In this document: positions 27,507 to 37,993 of the stretch, in pieces
Layout of the letters: every line of letters starts with the position of its first letter
How positions within the stretch are numbered: position 1 is the stretch's first letter
Source of the DNA: Pedobacter sp. WC2423
GTDB taxonomy: Bacteria; Bacteroidota; Bacteroidia; Sphingobacteriales; Sphingobacteriaceae
Length of the DNA stretch: 64,000 nt
Assembly (NCBI RefSeq): GCF_040822065.1
Contig: NZ_CP162005.1
Location: 5,394,001 to 5,458,000 of the forward strand
Direction: 5' to 3'
Made by a program: the position numbers and the translations under genes
The notes under the pieces: generated by a model
The model's input: only the letters and a program-made list of their open reading frames with translations
Databases searched by the model: none
Told to the model about the DNA's origin: nothing

Positions 27507-29324
27507 AGAGGCTGTATCATTGATAAAAAAAATGATCAGCCTTTTTTATGTGTTTAGTATTTTATAACTACTCCATTTTGGAGTTTTGGGATTTGTACTG
27601 GTTATTTCGACTAATAACAGCAAAAAGTGCCTTTCTTAGGCTGCTTTTTTCCTTAAGTTCTGTGCGATAGCTAATAAACCCCATTCTATCTCCACTTTCT
27701 CTTTGCCCCGGAGCATGAAGCGGCGGAATCCGTGATTCTGTTTAATATTTGCAAAGACCGGTTCAACATCGAAGCATCGCTTTTTTCGATGTCTTATTCC
27801 TTCTTCAGTATTTAACAGTTCATGAGCCTTTTGTTTTAACCTTTTCAGGTTAACATTTATCTCCATGATGCGGTTGGTTTTTGATTTATGGCAAATGCCG
27901 TTTAAAGGACATTTACTGCAGTTTTTAGCCTGGTAGTTTCTGTAGATCTGCTTGAATCCGGTAGTTGTTTTTTTAGTGGTGTCACCGATGTAATGCATCT
28001 GCTGTCCCATCGGGCAGATATAAACGTCCAGCTGATTATTGTAAAACAACTTATCTGCGGCAAAAGGGTATTTTTTGTTATAGGTATCATTTTGGCCCTT
28101 GTCAAACAGATTGTATTTCACATAAGCTTCCATTTGCTTTCCTTCAAGCAGCGTATAGTTCTCTTCTGAGCCGTATCCTGCATCTGCAGTAAGGGTTTTG
28201 GGTACTTTGCCAAAGCTACTTTCATGCTGCTCCAGATGAGTTTTTAAAGTGGTGGTATCCGTTGGATTTGGGTGGATGGTGTAATTTACAATGAACTGGT
28301 TAGAAGTCGATATCTGAATATTATATGCCGGTTTGAGCTGACCATTTAACATGTGATCCTCCTTCATTCTCATAAATGTAGCATCAGTATCGGTTTTGCT
28401 ATAGCTGTTTCTTTCTCCAAGAATAACCTCCTGCTGCTCATATTTATCAATATTTACAGGAAAGTTCTGGTTAATGTACCTGAGCTTTGCTTTTACCTTT
28501 TTATCAACCTGATCATTGTCTGCCAGAACTTTATTGAGCTTTTCAACAGTAGCCTTAACACTTTCCTTATTGATCGTGGTCGCAGTGGGTGGCTCAGGCA
28601 TCATATCCTCATCGGCTGCAACACTTTGTGCGTAATTCCAGATCTCGTCCAATTGCTTTTTCATCTTTTCCTTGTTGGTCTGGATTGATTTCTTCCAGAC
28701 AAAAGTGTACTTATTGGCATTAGCTTCAATCTTGGTCCCATCGGTATAAACCTGGTCAATACTCAGCAGCTCTTCTTTGGCCAGCAGCTTAACAACTTCT
28801 TCAAAAACACTGCGAAGTGCATGTTTAAGGCGTACCCCACGAAAACGGTTGATCGTATTGTGGTCAGGCTTATTCATCGCGCTCAGCCACATAAAAGGAA
28901 CTCTTTCCCTGCAGGCTTCAGCTAACTTACGACTGGAATAAATATTGGTGAGATATCCATAAACCAATACTTTTAAAAGCATAAGCGGGTGATAATTAGA
29001 GCCACCACGTACGTGATAGGCTTTTAGAAGTGGTTCAACATTGATTGCATTGATCACATCATTGACGATTCTTACGGTATGGTCTGTAGGGATTAGATCA
29101 TCAAGATTAGGCGGGAGCGCCATGAGCTGATCCTGGTGGTAGGGTCTGAAAATAGGTTTTCTTACTGACATATTCTACTAATGTTTGCAGCTTAAATATA
29201 TGAAAATCAAGTTGTTAAATCAAATATCAGCAGAAATATTTTGCCCTAAATTACTTAAGATCAGGAAGAAAGAAGTCCTTTAAAACGAAGAAGAGCCTGA
29301 ATCATGATTTATGATACAGGCTCT
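27507..29324 (-). mobile_element. IS1182-family insertion sequence, apparently complete
   Basis: The transposase gene is flanked by 14-nt terminal inverted repeats with one mismatch: AGAGGCTGTATCAT at 27507-27520 and its counterpart ATGATACAGGCTCT at 29311-29324. Each terminus also folds into a hairpin (27507-27547 and 29292-29324) that may stop transcription of the flanking GH43 and GH10 genes. The 1.8-kb length fits the family. No target-site duplication is obvious. The alternative is that the termini are simply two host terminators with a shared motif. Confidence 0.7.
27636..29171 (-). CDS. IS1182-family transposase
   Basis: 511 residues and unbroken. The N-terminal DUF772-type domain reads MSVRKPIFRPYHQDQLMALP through YGYLTNIYSSRKLAEAC. 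The DDE residues are recognisable: D in VYTDGTKIEA (~144), D in TADAGYGSEEN (~330) and E in VEPVFANIKQNHGFRRF (~479). A zinc-knuckle-like CSKCPLNGIC lies before the last acidic residue. It catalyses transposition of the surrounding element. The intact frame suggests a fairly recent or still active insertion. Confidence 0.93.
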   Translation of the reverse strand: MSVRKPIFRPYHQDQLMALPPNLDDLIPTDHTVRIVNDVINAINVEPLLKAYHVRGGSNYHPLMLLKVLVYGYLTNIYSSRKLAEACRERVPFMWLSAMNKPDHNTINRFRGVRLKHALRSVFEEVVKLLAKEELLSIDQVYTDGTKIEANANKYTFVWKKSIQTNKEKMKKQLDEIWNYAQSVAADEDMMPEPPTATTINKESVKATVEKLNKVLADNDQVDKKVKAKLRYINQNFPVNIDKYEQQEVILGERNSYSKTDTDATFMRMKEDHMLNGQLKPAYNIQISTSNQFIVNYTIHPNPTDTTTLKTHLEQHESSFGKVPKTLTADAGYGSEENYTLLEGKQMEAYVKYNLFDKGQNDTYNKKYPFAADKLFYNNQLDVYICPMGQQMHYIGDTTKKTTTGFKQIYRNYQAKNCSKCPLNGICHKSKTNRIMEINVNLKRLKQKAHELLNTEEGIRHRKKRCFDVEPVFANIKQNHGFRRFMLRGKEKVEIEWGLLAIAQNLRKKAA

Positions 29325-29342
29325 TTTTTAAGGTGAGTTATT

Positions 29343-30437
29343 TTAGAACCTGATGACCTCATAATAGGCCTTTTTGGGTTGCAGATTGGTGTCGAACAGT
29401 AAAGGGAAGTTCTTTTTGCCACGATTGTCGAGCCAGCTATACCTGTCGGATAAGTTCCAGAAGGTTACGCCACTAATGTTCTTTTTATATTTTCGAAACA
29501 CTTCAAAGACCATCCTGTACTTTTCCAGCTGTTTTTCTTCCATCTCTCTGGTGAAAACTGCAGCCGTTGTATCCCTTTGTCCCCTGACGATTTGTCCCCC
29601 CTGATTACCCGCATATACGGAAATATCAAGCTCAGTAAATTGAATAGTTAATCCTAGTGAGGAAAACATTTTGATTGATTTTTCAAGTTCTTCACGACCT
29701 GGTGTATTGACAGACCAATGTGCCTGCAATCCAATCCCGTGTATCGGGACACCGCGTGAAAGTAGTTTTTTAAGCATGCGGTAGATCTTCTCTCTTTTTA
29801 CAGGGTTTTCTGTATTGTAATCATTATAGAATAAAATGGCTTTTGGATCTGCCTGATGTGCGTACCGGAATGCCTGCTCAATAAATTCCTCCCCGGCTAT
29901 TTCAAAGAGAGGTGTCTTGCGGAAATAAGCTGTATCATCGTCAATAACTTCATTCACAACATCCCAGGCATAGATTTTTCCTTTATAGCGGCTGACTACA
30001 GTATTGATATGATTTTTCAGTCTTTCTAATAAGATCTCCTTACTTACAGATTTTCTGTCAGCTCCTCTGAATAGCCAGCGCGGGGCCTGGGTATGCCAGA
30101 CCAGGCAGTGACCACGGATTTTTAATTTGTTTGCTATCGCGAAGGCTACGATGGAGTCCGCATTTTTCCAGTAAAAATGGTTTTCCTCCGGATGCAAAGG
30201 GCCCATTTTCATTGCGTTTTCAGCGGTTATGCTATTAAAGTGCTGCAAAATCATTTGGCGGTCAGCGCCTTTGATATCGGCCGGGGTGATGGCTACGCCT
30301 ATTGGAAAGTATTTTTTATAATAATCTTTTAATCCCTTAGTTTCTTCAGCAAGTGAAAAAGTATAACTGCTTAATGACCACATGCAGGAAAGCAGCATCG
30401 AAAACAGGAGGAGCCTTTTGAATAGTTGAGTTTTCAT
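29343..30437 (-). CDS. GH10 endo-beta-1,4-xylanase
   Basis: 364 residues with a signal peptide (~1-30) and a single GH10 barrel. Catalytic acid/base E163 lies in AWDVVNEVI and nucleophile E269 in FTELDIS. Substrate-binding motifs GHCLVWHTQ and FWNLSDRYSW are intact. No carbohydrate-binding module is present, so it probably acts on soluble xylan fragments. It is monocistronic on the minus strand and divergent from the hybrid two-component regulator, which probably controls it. Confidence 0.95.
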   Translation of the reverse strand: MKTQLFKRLLLFSMLLSCMWSLSSYTFSLAEETKGLKDYYKKYFPIGVAITPADIKGADRQMILQHFNSITAENAMKMGPLHPEENHFYWKNADSIVAFAIANKLKIRGHCLVWHTQAPRWLFRGADRKSVSKEILLERLKNHINTVVSRYKGKIYAWDVVNEVIDDDTAYFRKTPLFEIAGEEFIEQAFRYAHQADPKAILFYNDYNTENPVKREKIYRMLKKLLSRGVPIHGIGLQAHWSVNTPGREELEKSIKMFSSLGLTIQFTELDISVYAGNQGGQIVRGQRDTTAAVFTREMEEKQLEKYRMVFEVFRKYKKNISGVTFWNLSDRYSWLDNRGKKNFPLLFDTNLQPKKAYYEVIRF

Positions 30438-30788
30438 AATTGAACTTAAAAACTGAATAGTTTGTTATAAAGCTATAAATAGTTCGCTGTCCTTTATAGT
30501 TCATTTCTTTATTTTGATAACACGAATGTTTCCTGCAGTTTGGGTGTATGAATGACCATCAGGAGGTGTTTTGAACTTATGTAGCATAAAAATAGACATT
30601 TGTGATGGTTAGGTGCTCGTTTTGTCGTTACTTTAGTTGTCTAACCAAATATACCAGTGTATCTGTTTTCCCTAATTAAAGGATTTCATTAGGAATAATG
30701 ATGCTTAATGGTTATTAATCTGTATTTCTTTTAGATTAATATTCCTCAGGTATAATTATTTTATGTAACTTTAGGTAACTGAGCAACA
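30438..30788. other. divergent region between GH10 and the hybrid regulator
   Basis: An AT-rich promoter region for both genes. GTAAC occurs twice (GTAACTTTAGGTAAC) ~20 bases before the regulator start. This could be a binding or -7-like site, but the evidence is weak. Confidence 0.35.
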
Positions 30789-33700
30789 ATGTTAAACCGG
30801 GTCATTTTTAAAAGAGCTTACTGCTTATTTCTAAGCACTATCTGTATACTACAAGCTGGATATGCACAACAGCAGAAAATAAACTTCACCTCTCTGAATT
30901 CAAAAGACGGACTTTCTTCCAATACAGTTAATGCTATTTTAAAAGACCGTTATGGGTTAATGTGGTTTGCGACCGAAGATGGCCTCAATAAATTTGACGG
31001 AACGAATTTTACGGTATATAAACATAAATCTGATGATTCTACCGGCCTTCAGGCCAATGATATCAGGGCACTGCATGAAGACAAATCCGGTAATTTATGG
31101 GTGGGCAGTTCCGGAGGTTCGCTCAGTTTATATGACAGGAAAAAAAACTCTTTTATAAATCTCCCGGCCAATACCCATGCTGGCCTGAGCAGTGATATCG
31201 TCCGCAGCATTTGCAGCGATTATACAGGGAAAATATGGGTGGCAACTTTTAATGGTCTTGATCTGGTTGATCCTGTAAGTAAAAAGGTCAAAAAATTTGC
31301 TATCCGGTCTAAAAACCGGCAAGTATTTCCCGCTACATTAATCAGTTGTCTTTATGAAGATAGCAGACGCAGGATGTGGATCGGAACTAATAACGGGTTG
31401 TACCTGTATAACCGGAAAACCAATTCATTTATATTTTTTCAGCATTCGGCATCAGATGCTGCCAGCATCAGTGGAAACTATATAGCCGGAATTGTTGAAG
31501 ATCGTCTTGGAAATTTGTGGGTAGGTACGAAAAACGGACTGAGCATGCTGCTTCCTGATGCGAAGAGCTTTCGGAATTTAAAACATAAAGCTGATGATAA
31601 TAAATCATTGTCAAGTAATACGATACAAAGTGTGGTAGCCAATGACATGAACCAGTTGTGGATTGGTACAGATGAAGGCTTAAATATTCTGGACATTAAA
31701 ACAGGAGAAATTACCAAGTATAAGCCGGATTCAAGAAACACTTACAGTTTGACAGGCAAATCAATAAATTGCATGTATATAGACAAACAGGGCACATCCT
31801 GGGTTGGTCCTTTTCGTGGAGGCATCAATAAGTATGACATCAACCTTAATCTGTTTCACTTAAAACAAAGTAATATTTTTGACCAGAGAGGATTAAACGG
31901 TTCAGTGGTGACCTCCTTTGCAGGCTATAATAAAGATGAAATCTTTGTGGGAACAGATGGCGGGGGGCTGAATTTATTCAACCGTAAAACAGAACTTTTC
32001 AGGCATATCAATATGCCGCTGGCAAACGGATCTTCTTCAGCTGGCATCTCGATTATGGTGATGGAAATGACCAGCGCTAAAAAGCTGTATATCGGCACTT
32101 ATTCAAAAGGGCTGTTTGTTATGGATACAGGAACAGAAAAAATTCAGCAGTTTAAGGCAGGCAACCGTGCAGATGAATTAAATTCCAATGATATATTTTG
32201 TGTCAAAGAAGATAGCAAAGGGAAAATATGGGTTGGTACAAATGGTGGTGGGGTCAATATTATGAATTCAGCCAATCAAGTCATTTTCAGGTATCGTAAA
32301 AATGCAAGCGGGACAAACGAAGCAGAATATCCGATAAATAATTTTGTCAGATTTATTGAGGAAGACGATAATGGTGATATGTGGATAGGCTCTTACGGTT
32401 CAGGAATTGCGGTATTTAATCCCCTTAGCCAAAAGTTTACCCTGTATGATAAGGCTTCTGGTAAATTACCAAATAATCTGACATTATGTATGTTAAAGGA
32501 TCGTGCCGGAGATATCTGGGTAGGGACATTTAGCGGAGGCCTGAGCCTTTTCGATCGCAAAACAAAACAATTTATTACGTTTTCTGAAAAAAGCGGGCTG
32601 AATAATGCAACCGTTTATGCGATAGTTGAAGACCTGAAAGGGCAAATTTGGGTGAGTACAAATAAAGGGATCAGTAGTTTTGACCGAAAAACTAAGAAGT
32701 TTACCAATTATGGCATTTATAACGGTGTCCAGAACAATAATTTCGTGCTCGGAGCTGGCTTCAGTTCTGCTGATGGAGAGATTTTTTTTGGAGGTGCTGA
32801 GGGTTTCAATTACTTTAATCCACAATACTTTAAACAAAACAAAAATGTCCCGTCCGTCATGTTTACTGATTTAAGGATCAATAATAATTCCGTAAAAGCA
32901 TCAGATGACGGACCTATTAAGGATCATATTTCTGTAGCCAAAGAGATTAATCTGGATTACAAACAAAATTTCACACTTGGTTATGTGAGTGTAAACTATA
33001 CCGCTCCGGAACAAAATAAATATTCCTATCGGCTGGAAGGATTTGATAAGGACTGGATTGAAGCAGGGACTTCTAAATCCGTATCCTATACCAATCTTGA
33101 TCCGGGTGATTATGTATTTCATGTGAAAGCCAGCAACAACAACGGACTATGGAATACCGCAGGAACGGTAATCAACATTCATGTAAAGCCCCCGTTCTGG
33201 CGCACCACATACGCTTACCTTTGCTATATAATCGTCATCATTGGATCACTGTTATATAGCAGACACAGAGGAATTCAGAAGTTGAAAAAGAAGTTTGCCG
33301 AAGTTCAGGAACGCATGAAAGCAGACCAGGAAAGAAAGGAAATTGAACGTTTAAATGATTTGGACAAACTGAAGATAAAGTTCCTGACAAATTTAAGCCA
33401 TGAGTTCCGGACTCCGCTTTCATTAATTATGGGACCCGTTGATAAATTGTTACTGGAAGAGAAAAACGCCGCTGATAGCAGCCCGCTGGTCATGATTAAG
33501 CGAAATGCAAGAAGACTGTTGAATTTGGTAAATCAAATTCTTGATTTCAGAAAGATGGAAGAACATGAGCTCAGGTTAAATTCATCTGAGACAGAGCTTG
33601 TTCCTTTCATTAAAGAAGTTTTGGAATCGTTTAATGATCTGAGTGAACGCAAGCATATTCAATTGGTATTTAAAAGTCAGATCAGAGAATTTTACACTTC

Positions 33701-34940
33701 CTTTGATCAGGATAAAATCGAGCGGGTATTGTTTAACTTACTGTCAAATGCCTTTAAATTTACCCCGGCAGGCGGAACGATAACTTTAGAGGTGGAGAAA
33801 AGTGACCGGACTGTTACTGAAGAACCAGGTATAATTATTAAAGTGTCAGATACAGGTATTGGCATTGGTGCTGATGATAAAGAGAAAATATTTGAGCGGT
33901 TTTTTCAGACGGATACAGCCGGTACTATTCTCAATCAGGGCAGTGGTATTGGTTTGTCAATCACGAAGGAGTTTGTTAAAATGCACGGTGGCAGTATAAC
34001 TGTTCAAAGTGAATATGGAGCAGGAAGTTGTTTCATTATTTATCTTCCATTTTTACCAATTGAACCAATGGATGAAATCATGATAGATTTTTCAGGTGCT
34101 GTTAAGGCTGAATCCAAACCAGAAGTGCTTAAGCTACAAGACACGTTTGTTGATCCGGTTGAATTAACTTCCATTTTATTAGTAGAAGATAATGAGGATT
34201 TTAGATTTTATCTGAAAGATAGTTTAAAATCCTTCTATAAGATTTATGAAGCATCAAACGGACAGGAGGGCTGGCAAAAAATACTGTCGCATCATCCGCA
34301 AATTATTGTAAGTGATATCAATATGCCTTTAATGACCGGAATTGAGTTATGCTGTAAGGTGAAATCTGATAAGCGTACCAATCATATTCCAATTATATTG
34401 TTAACTGCTTTAACTGGAGAAGACGAGCAGATCAGGGGATTGAAGACCGGTGCTAATGATTATCTGACCAAGCCATTTAATTTTGAGATCCTTAATAATA
34501 AAATTAAAAATCTGTTGTTCTTAAACAGAACGCTGAAGGATACTTATACCAAACAGATCAAGGTTCAGACGCCAGAGGTCCTTATTGAATCGCATAGCGA
34601 TAAATTATTAAATAAGGTCGTATTATATATTGAAGAAAACCTCACCAACCCGAAACTCTCAGTGGAGGATTTAAGTAAACATGTGGGAATGAGCAGAGGC
34701 ACACTGTACTATAAGATACTGGAATTAACAGGACTCTCACCAGTTGAATATATCCGGTCTGTTAAACTTGATAAAGCCATTGTTTTACTCGAAAAGAGTG
34801 ACCTGAATGTTTCACAAATTGCTTACATGGTTGGTTTTGCCACACCTACTTACTTTGCAAAAGCTTTTAAAGCCAAGTTCAGCATTCAGCCTTCTGAATT
34901 TAAAAATTTAAAACGAAAAGCAGAAGTCGTGGGAAATTAG
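30789..34940 (+). CDS. hybrid two-component system (HTCS) sensor/regulator
   Basis: 1383 residues in one chain. A signal peptide ends near ILQAGYAQ, followed by two seven-bladed-type propellers of repeated LWVGT/IWVGT units (~35-730). A Y_Y_Y domain (~740-800) and one membrane helix (~805-824) come next. The histidine kinase has H871 in NLSHEFRTPLSL and an ATPase domain with GIGLSITKEFV. The receiver has its phosphoacceptor D1176 in VSDINMPLMTG. A C-terminal AraC-type HTH covers ~1280-1375. Such proteins sense an oligosaccharide in the periplasm and activate polysaccharide loci directly. Its position suggests a xylo-oligosaccharide signal and control of both flanking gene blocks. Confidence 0.95.
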   Translation: MLNRVIFKRAYCLFLSTICILQAGYAQQQKINFTSLNSKDGLSSNTVNAILKDRYGLMWFATEDGLNKFDGTNFTVYKHKSDDSTGLQANDIRALHEDKSGNLWVGSSGGSLSLYDRKKNSFINLPANTHAGLSSDIVRSICSDYTGKIWVATFNGLDLVDPVSKKVKKFAIRSKNRQVFPATLISCLYEDSRRRMWIGTNNGLYLYNRKTNSFIFFQHSASDAASISGNYIAGIVEDRLGNLWVGTKNGLSMLLPDAKSFRNLKHKADDNKSLSSNTIQSVVANDMNQLWIGTDEGLNILDIKTGEITKYKPDSRNTYSLTGKSINCMYIDKQGTSWVGPFRGGINKYDINLNLFHLKQSNIFDQRGLNGSVVTSFAGYNKDEIFVGTDGGGLNLFNRKTELFRHINMPLANGSSSAGISIMVMEMTSAKKLYIGTYSKGLFVMDTGTEKIQQFKAGNRADELNSNDIFCVKEDSKGKIWVGTNGGGVNIMNSANQVIFRYRKNASGTNEAEYPINNFVRFIEEDDNGDMWIGSYGSGIAVFNPLSQKFTLYDKASGKLPNNLTLCMLKDRAGDIWVGTFSGGLSLFDRKTKQFITFSEKSGLNNATVYAIVEDLKGQIWVSTNKGISSFDRKTKKFTNYGIYNGVQNNNFVLGAGFSSADGEIFFGGAEGFNYFNPQYFKQNKNVPSVMFTDLRINNNSVKASDDGPIKDHISVAKEINLDYKQNFTLGYVSVNYTAPEQNKYSYRLEGFDKDWIEAGTSKSVSYTNLDPGDYVFHVKASNNNGLWNTAGTVINIHVKPPFWRTTYAYLCYIIVIIGSLLYSRHRGIQKLKKKFAEVQERMKADQERKEIERLNDLDKLKIKFLTNLSHEFRTPLSLIMGPVDKLLLEEKNAADSSPLVMIKRNARRLLNLVNQILDFRKMEEHELRLNSSETELVPFIKEVLESFNDLSERKHIQLVFKSQIREFYTSFDQDKIERVLFNLLSNAFKFTPAGGTITLEVEKSDRTVTEEPGIIIKVSDTGIGIGADDKEKIFERFFQTDTAGTILNQGSGIGLSITKEFVKMHGGSITVQSEYGAGSCFIIYLPFLPIEPMDEIMIDFSGAVKAESKPEVLKLQDTFVDPVELTSILLVEDNEDFRFYLKDSLKSFYKIYEASNGQEGWQKILSHHPQIIVSDINMPLMTGIELCCKVKSDKRTNHIPIILLTALTGEDEQIRGLKTGANDYLTKPFNFEILNNKIKNLLFLNRTLKDTYTKQIKVQTPEVLIESHSDKLLNKVVLYIEENLTNPKLSVEDLSKHVGMSRGTLYYKILELTGLSPVEYIRSVKLDKAIVLLEKSDLNVSQIAYMVGFATPTYFAKAFKAKFSIQPSEFKNLKRKAEVVGN

Positions 34941-35113
34941 ATTTTTGTCCAGTCTATAAAGTCAGCGCAGGATGACGTACTAAACGATTGAACAAATTAA
35001 AATAACAAATGTTCAAATCTGTACTGTTTGTGTACCGTGGTCTTGTTGATGAAAAATGAACTGTATACTTTAGTTTGTAAATCAGGATTCAGTTTTATCG
35101 ATAGCACAAGTTT

Positions 35114-37051
35114 ATGGACCAGACCAGGCGAATTTCAGTTTTTATATTCTTTTACTTTTTACTGATCGGGCCTGGTTATTCACAGATAACACTACCAGGT
35201 TTAATAGCCGATAGTATGGTGCTGCAACGCGAAGTACCCCTTAAAATCTGGGGCTGGGCATCTGCGGGAGAAAAAGTGTCTGTCAGCTTCAATGGTAAAA
35301 ATGTAAAAACTGTTACAGGTGCCGGTGGAAAATGGATGGTAAAACTTCCGGCCATGAAAGCAGGCGGCCCTTTTAAAATGAAGCTGATTGGAAAAAATAC
35401 AATTGTGCTGGAAAATATTCTGATTGGCGATGTGTGGTTATGCTCCGGGCAATCCAATATGGTTCATCAGATGAGATTACATAATATTACTTATGCAGCT
35501 GATATTGCAGGCGCAAATTATCCTGCTATCCGGCAATATTGGATACCAACTACAACAAGTTTAGCAGGGCCAAAGGAAAATTTGCCACAGCGCTCGTGGA
35601 AATCTGCCAATCCAAAGGATATCAATGAATTTTCGGTTGTTGCGTATTTTTTCGCAAAGCAGCTTTTTCTCAAATACGGGATTCCCATAGGTATCATTAA
35701 TTCAAGTGTTGGCGGTTCCTCCATTGAAGCATGGACAAGTGAAGAGGGGTTGAAAAATAATGCTGAGTTAATGAAGTTGATTACGCGAAATAAAGATACC
35801 TCGTTTGTCAATGGAATTAACCGGAAAGCTTTAGCCAGTGCGGGTAAAAGAAAAGAAGCAGATCAGGGCCTGAAAGGCGAATTAAAATGGTATGAAACGC
35901 GATATCAGCCAAAGGGTTGGAGAAATATGAATATACCAGGATACTGGGAAGATCAGGGGATACGTGATTTAAATGGTGTGGTTTGGTACCGCCGGGAGCT
36001 CGATGTCCCGGCGGATATGGTTGGAATGACAGCGCGCATCCATATGGGCAGGATCGTTGACGCAGATCAGTTTTATATAAATGGTCAGTTAATCGGCAGT
36101 ACAGGGTATCAATATCCGCAAAGAAGATACAGCCTGGCTTCCGGAATTCTGAAACCTGGAAAAAATATTTTGGTCATCAGGGTGGAGAATACAGCTGGAA
36201 AGGGAGGTTTTGTACCTGACAAACCGTATTATCTTGAGGCCGGCAACCATAAGCTTGATCTCAAAGGAGAATGGCAGTATAAAGTTGGAGAATCCTATCT
36301 CCCGGTCGCCAGAAAGGGCCCGTATATGATATCAGAGCAGGGGCAGCCAGCAGCATTGTACAACGCGATGATTGCACCGCTTACAAACGCTGCTTTAAAA
36401 GGAATTTTGTGGTACCAGGGAGAAAGTAATGTTGGGAATGCGAATGCGTACAGGAAATTTTTACCTGAGCTGATCAAAGATTGGAGAACCCATTTTGGTC
36501 AGCCTGATCTCCCTTTTTATTATGTACAGTTGCCAAATTTTGGTGATATGTATTACCACCCGGTTGAAAGCAATCTGGCTGTAATCAGAGAGGCAGCATT
36601 ACAAACCCTGAAAGTTCCCTATACCGGAATGGCGGTCACGATCGATCTTGGGGAGTGGAATGACATTCATCCTGATAACAAGAAAGCTGTAGGAGACCGC
36701 CTTTCCCTGATTGCGAGACATTTTAGCTATGGAGAACGGAACCTGGTTTATTCAGGACCTCTTTTTGAGTCTTCAGGAATTGACGGCAACACTATAGTTG
36801 TCAGTTTTAACCATACAGGAAGCGGTCTTACTGCAATTGATGGCGAACCACTATCTCAATTTGAAATTGCTGGTGAAGATAAAAAGTTTGTATGGGCCAA
36901 AGCCTATATAACCGGCAATAAAGTTGTGGTATCAGCTGATGGGGTTCCGGTTCCAAAATATGTGCGGTATGCCTGGGCTGACAATCCTGTCAATCCTAAC
37001 TTATATAATTTGGAAGGGCTGCCTGCTTCTCCCTTCCGGACAGACAGGTGA
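35114..37051 (+). CDS. SGNH-type sialate O-acetylesterase family protein, probable acetylxylan esterase
   Basis: 645 residues with a signal peptide ending in PGYSQ. The nucleophile motif CSGQSNM (S114) and the late DIHP motif (D-x-x-H type, in GEWNDIHPDNKKAVGD) form the SGNH triad. An inserted beta-sandwich (~260-400) with the WYRRELDVPADMVG segment splits the catalytic domain, as is common in the family. Annotated relatives deacetylate sialic acids, but in xylan loci they usually act on acetylated xylan; no sialic acid genes are present here. It is the first gene of a plus-strand block after the regulator. Confidence 0.85.
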   Translation: MDQTRRISVFIFFYFLLIGPGYSQITLPGLIADSMVLQREVPLKIWGWASAGEKVSVSFNGKNVKTVTGAGGKWMVKLPAMKAGGPFKMKLIGKNTIVLENILIGDVWLCSGQSNMVHQMRLHNITYAADIAGANYPAIRQYWIPTTTSLAGPKENLPQRSWKSANPKDINEFSVVAYFFAKQLFLKYGIPIGIINSSVGGSSIEAWTSEEGLKNNAELMKLITRNKDTSFVNGINRKALASAGKRKEADQGLKGELKWYETRYQPKGWRNMNIPGYWEDQGIRDLNGVVWYRRELDVPADMVGMTARIHMGRIVDADQFYINGQLIGSTGYQYPQRRYSLASGILKPGKNILVIRVENTAGKGGFVPDKPYYLEAGNHKLDLKGEWQYKVGESYLPVARKGPYMISEQGQPAALYNAMIAPLTNAALKGILWYQGESNVGNANAYRKFLPELIKDWRTHFGQPDLPFYYVQLPNFGDMYYHPVESNLAVIREAALQTLKVPYTGMAVTIDLGEWNDIHPDNKKAVGDRLSLIARHFSYGERNLVYSGPLFESSGIDGNTIVVSFNHTGSGLTAIDGEPLSQFEIAGEDKKFVWAKAYITGNKVVVSADGVPVPKYVRYAWADNPVNPNLYNLEGLPASPFRTDR

Positions 37052-37135
37052 TAGTTTTACCAGTATAGTTTATTAAAAAAATTAAGGATGATGATCAATT
37101 TAAAGTATGTAGTGGCTGATTTATTCAATTTGAAA

Positions 37136-37984
37136 ATGAAAAGGGTGATTTTTATTTTATTCCTTTCGGTACTGTCTTTGAACAAGACTTATTCGCAGGA
37201 TAAAAATTTCCATATCTATATCTGTTTCGGACAGTCTAATATGGAGGGCAATGCGAAATTTGAGCCTCAGGACACAGTAGCACCAGGTCAGCGTTTTCAG
37301 GTATTAGAAGCTGTCGATTGCCCGAATCTGAACAGGAAAAAGGGACATTGGTATCCTGCTGTTCCACCTTTGACCCGTTGCTATACAGGGCTTACACCTG
37401 CTGATTACTTTGGGAGAACGATGATAGCCAATACACCTGGAAAGGTTAGAATAGGAGTAATTAATGTTGCTGTTGGCGGGTGTAAAATTGAATTGTTTGA
37501 TAAGGATAATTATAAATCCTATGTGGCTACAGCGCCAGACTGGATGATCAATACGATCAATGCATATGATGGAAATCCTTACAACAGGTTAGTAGAAATG
37601 GCAAAGCTTGCGCAAAAAGAGGGTGTAATCAAAGGGATTTTATTGCACCAGGGCGAATCCAATAATAACGACACCCTATGGACTAAGAAAGTGAAAGTAG
37701 TTTATGATCATTTGTTAAAGGATCTGAATCTTAAAAGCAACGCTGTACCCTTGCTTGCAGGGGAAGTGGTTGGTGAAGATCAGGGAGGTGCCTGTGCAGG
37801 CATGAATAAAATTATAGCAAAACTTCCGCTCGCTATTCCTAATGCTTATGTGATCTCTTCCAGAGGCTGTGAAGGGGTTGCAGATAAATTACATTTTAGT
37901 GCGGCAGGTTATAGAAAATTAGGGAAACGGTATGCTGCTAAAATGCTTTCATTGCAGGGTTATGCAAATATAAACCCGGAATAA
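37136..37984 (+). CDS. CE6-like acetylxylan esterase
   Basis: 282 residues from the ATG giving MKRVIFILFLSVLSLNKTYSQ, which is a good signal peptide; ATGs at 37088/37091 add 15-16 residues and are alternative starts. The SGNH nucleophile motif is FGQSNMEG (S34), with GGCKIE, HQGESN and the D-K-L-H triad end in ADKLHFSAAGYRKLG. The compact single domain fits carbohydrate esterase family 6. It would remove acetyl groups from xylan so that the GH10, GH30 and GH43 enzymes can act. It lies in a tight block, with the GH43 gene 9 bp downstream. Confidence 0.85.
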   Translation: MKRVIFILFLSVLSLNKTYSQDKNFHIYICFGQSNMEGNAKFEPQDTVAPGQRFQVLEAVDCPNLNRKKGHWYPAVPPLTRCYTGLTPADYFGRTMIANTPGKVRIGVINVAVGGCKIELFDKDNYKSYVATAPDWMINTINAYDGNPYNRLVEMAKLAQKEGVIKGILLHQGESNNNDTLWTKKVKVVYDHLLKDLNLKSNAVPLLAGEVVGEDQGGACAGMNKIIAKLPLAIPNAYVISSRGCEGVADKLHFSAAGYRKLGKRYAAKMLSLQGYANINPE

Positions 37985-37993
37985 ATATAAAAG

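Noticed and set aside
35114..37984. Sialic acid metabolism suggested by two sialate O-acetylesterase-like genes
   Set aside because: No sialidase, aldolase or transporter for sialic acid is present. The xylanase context favours xylan deacetylation.
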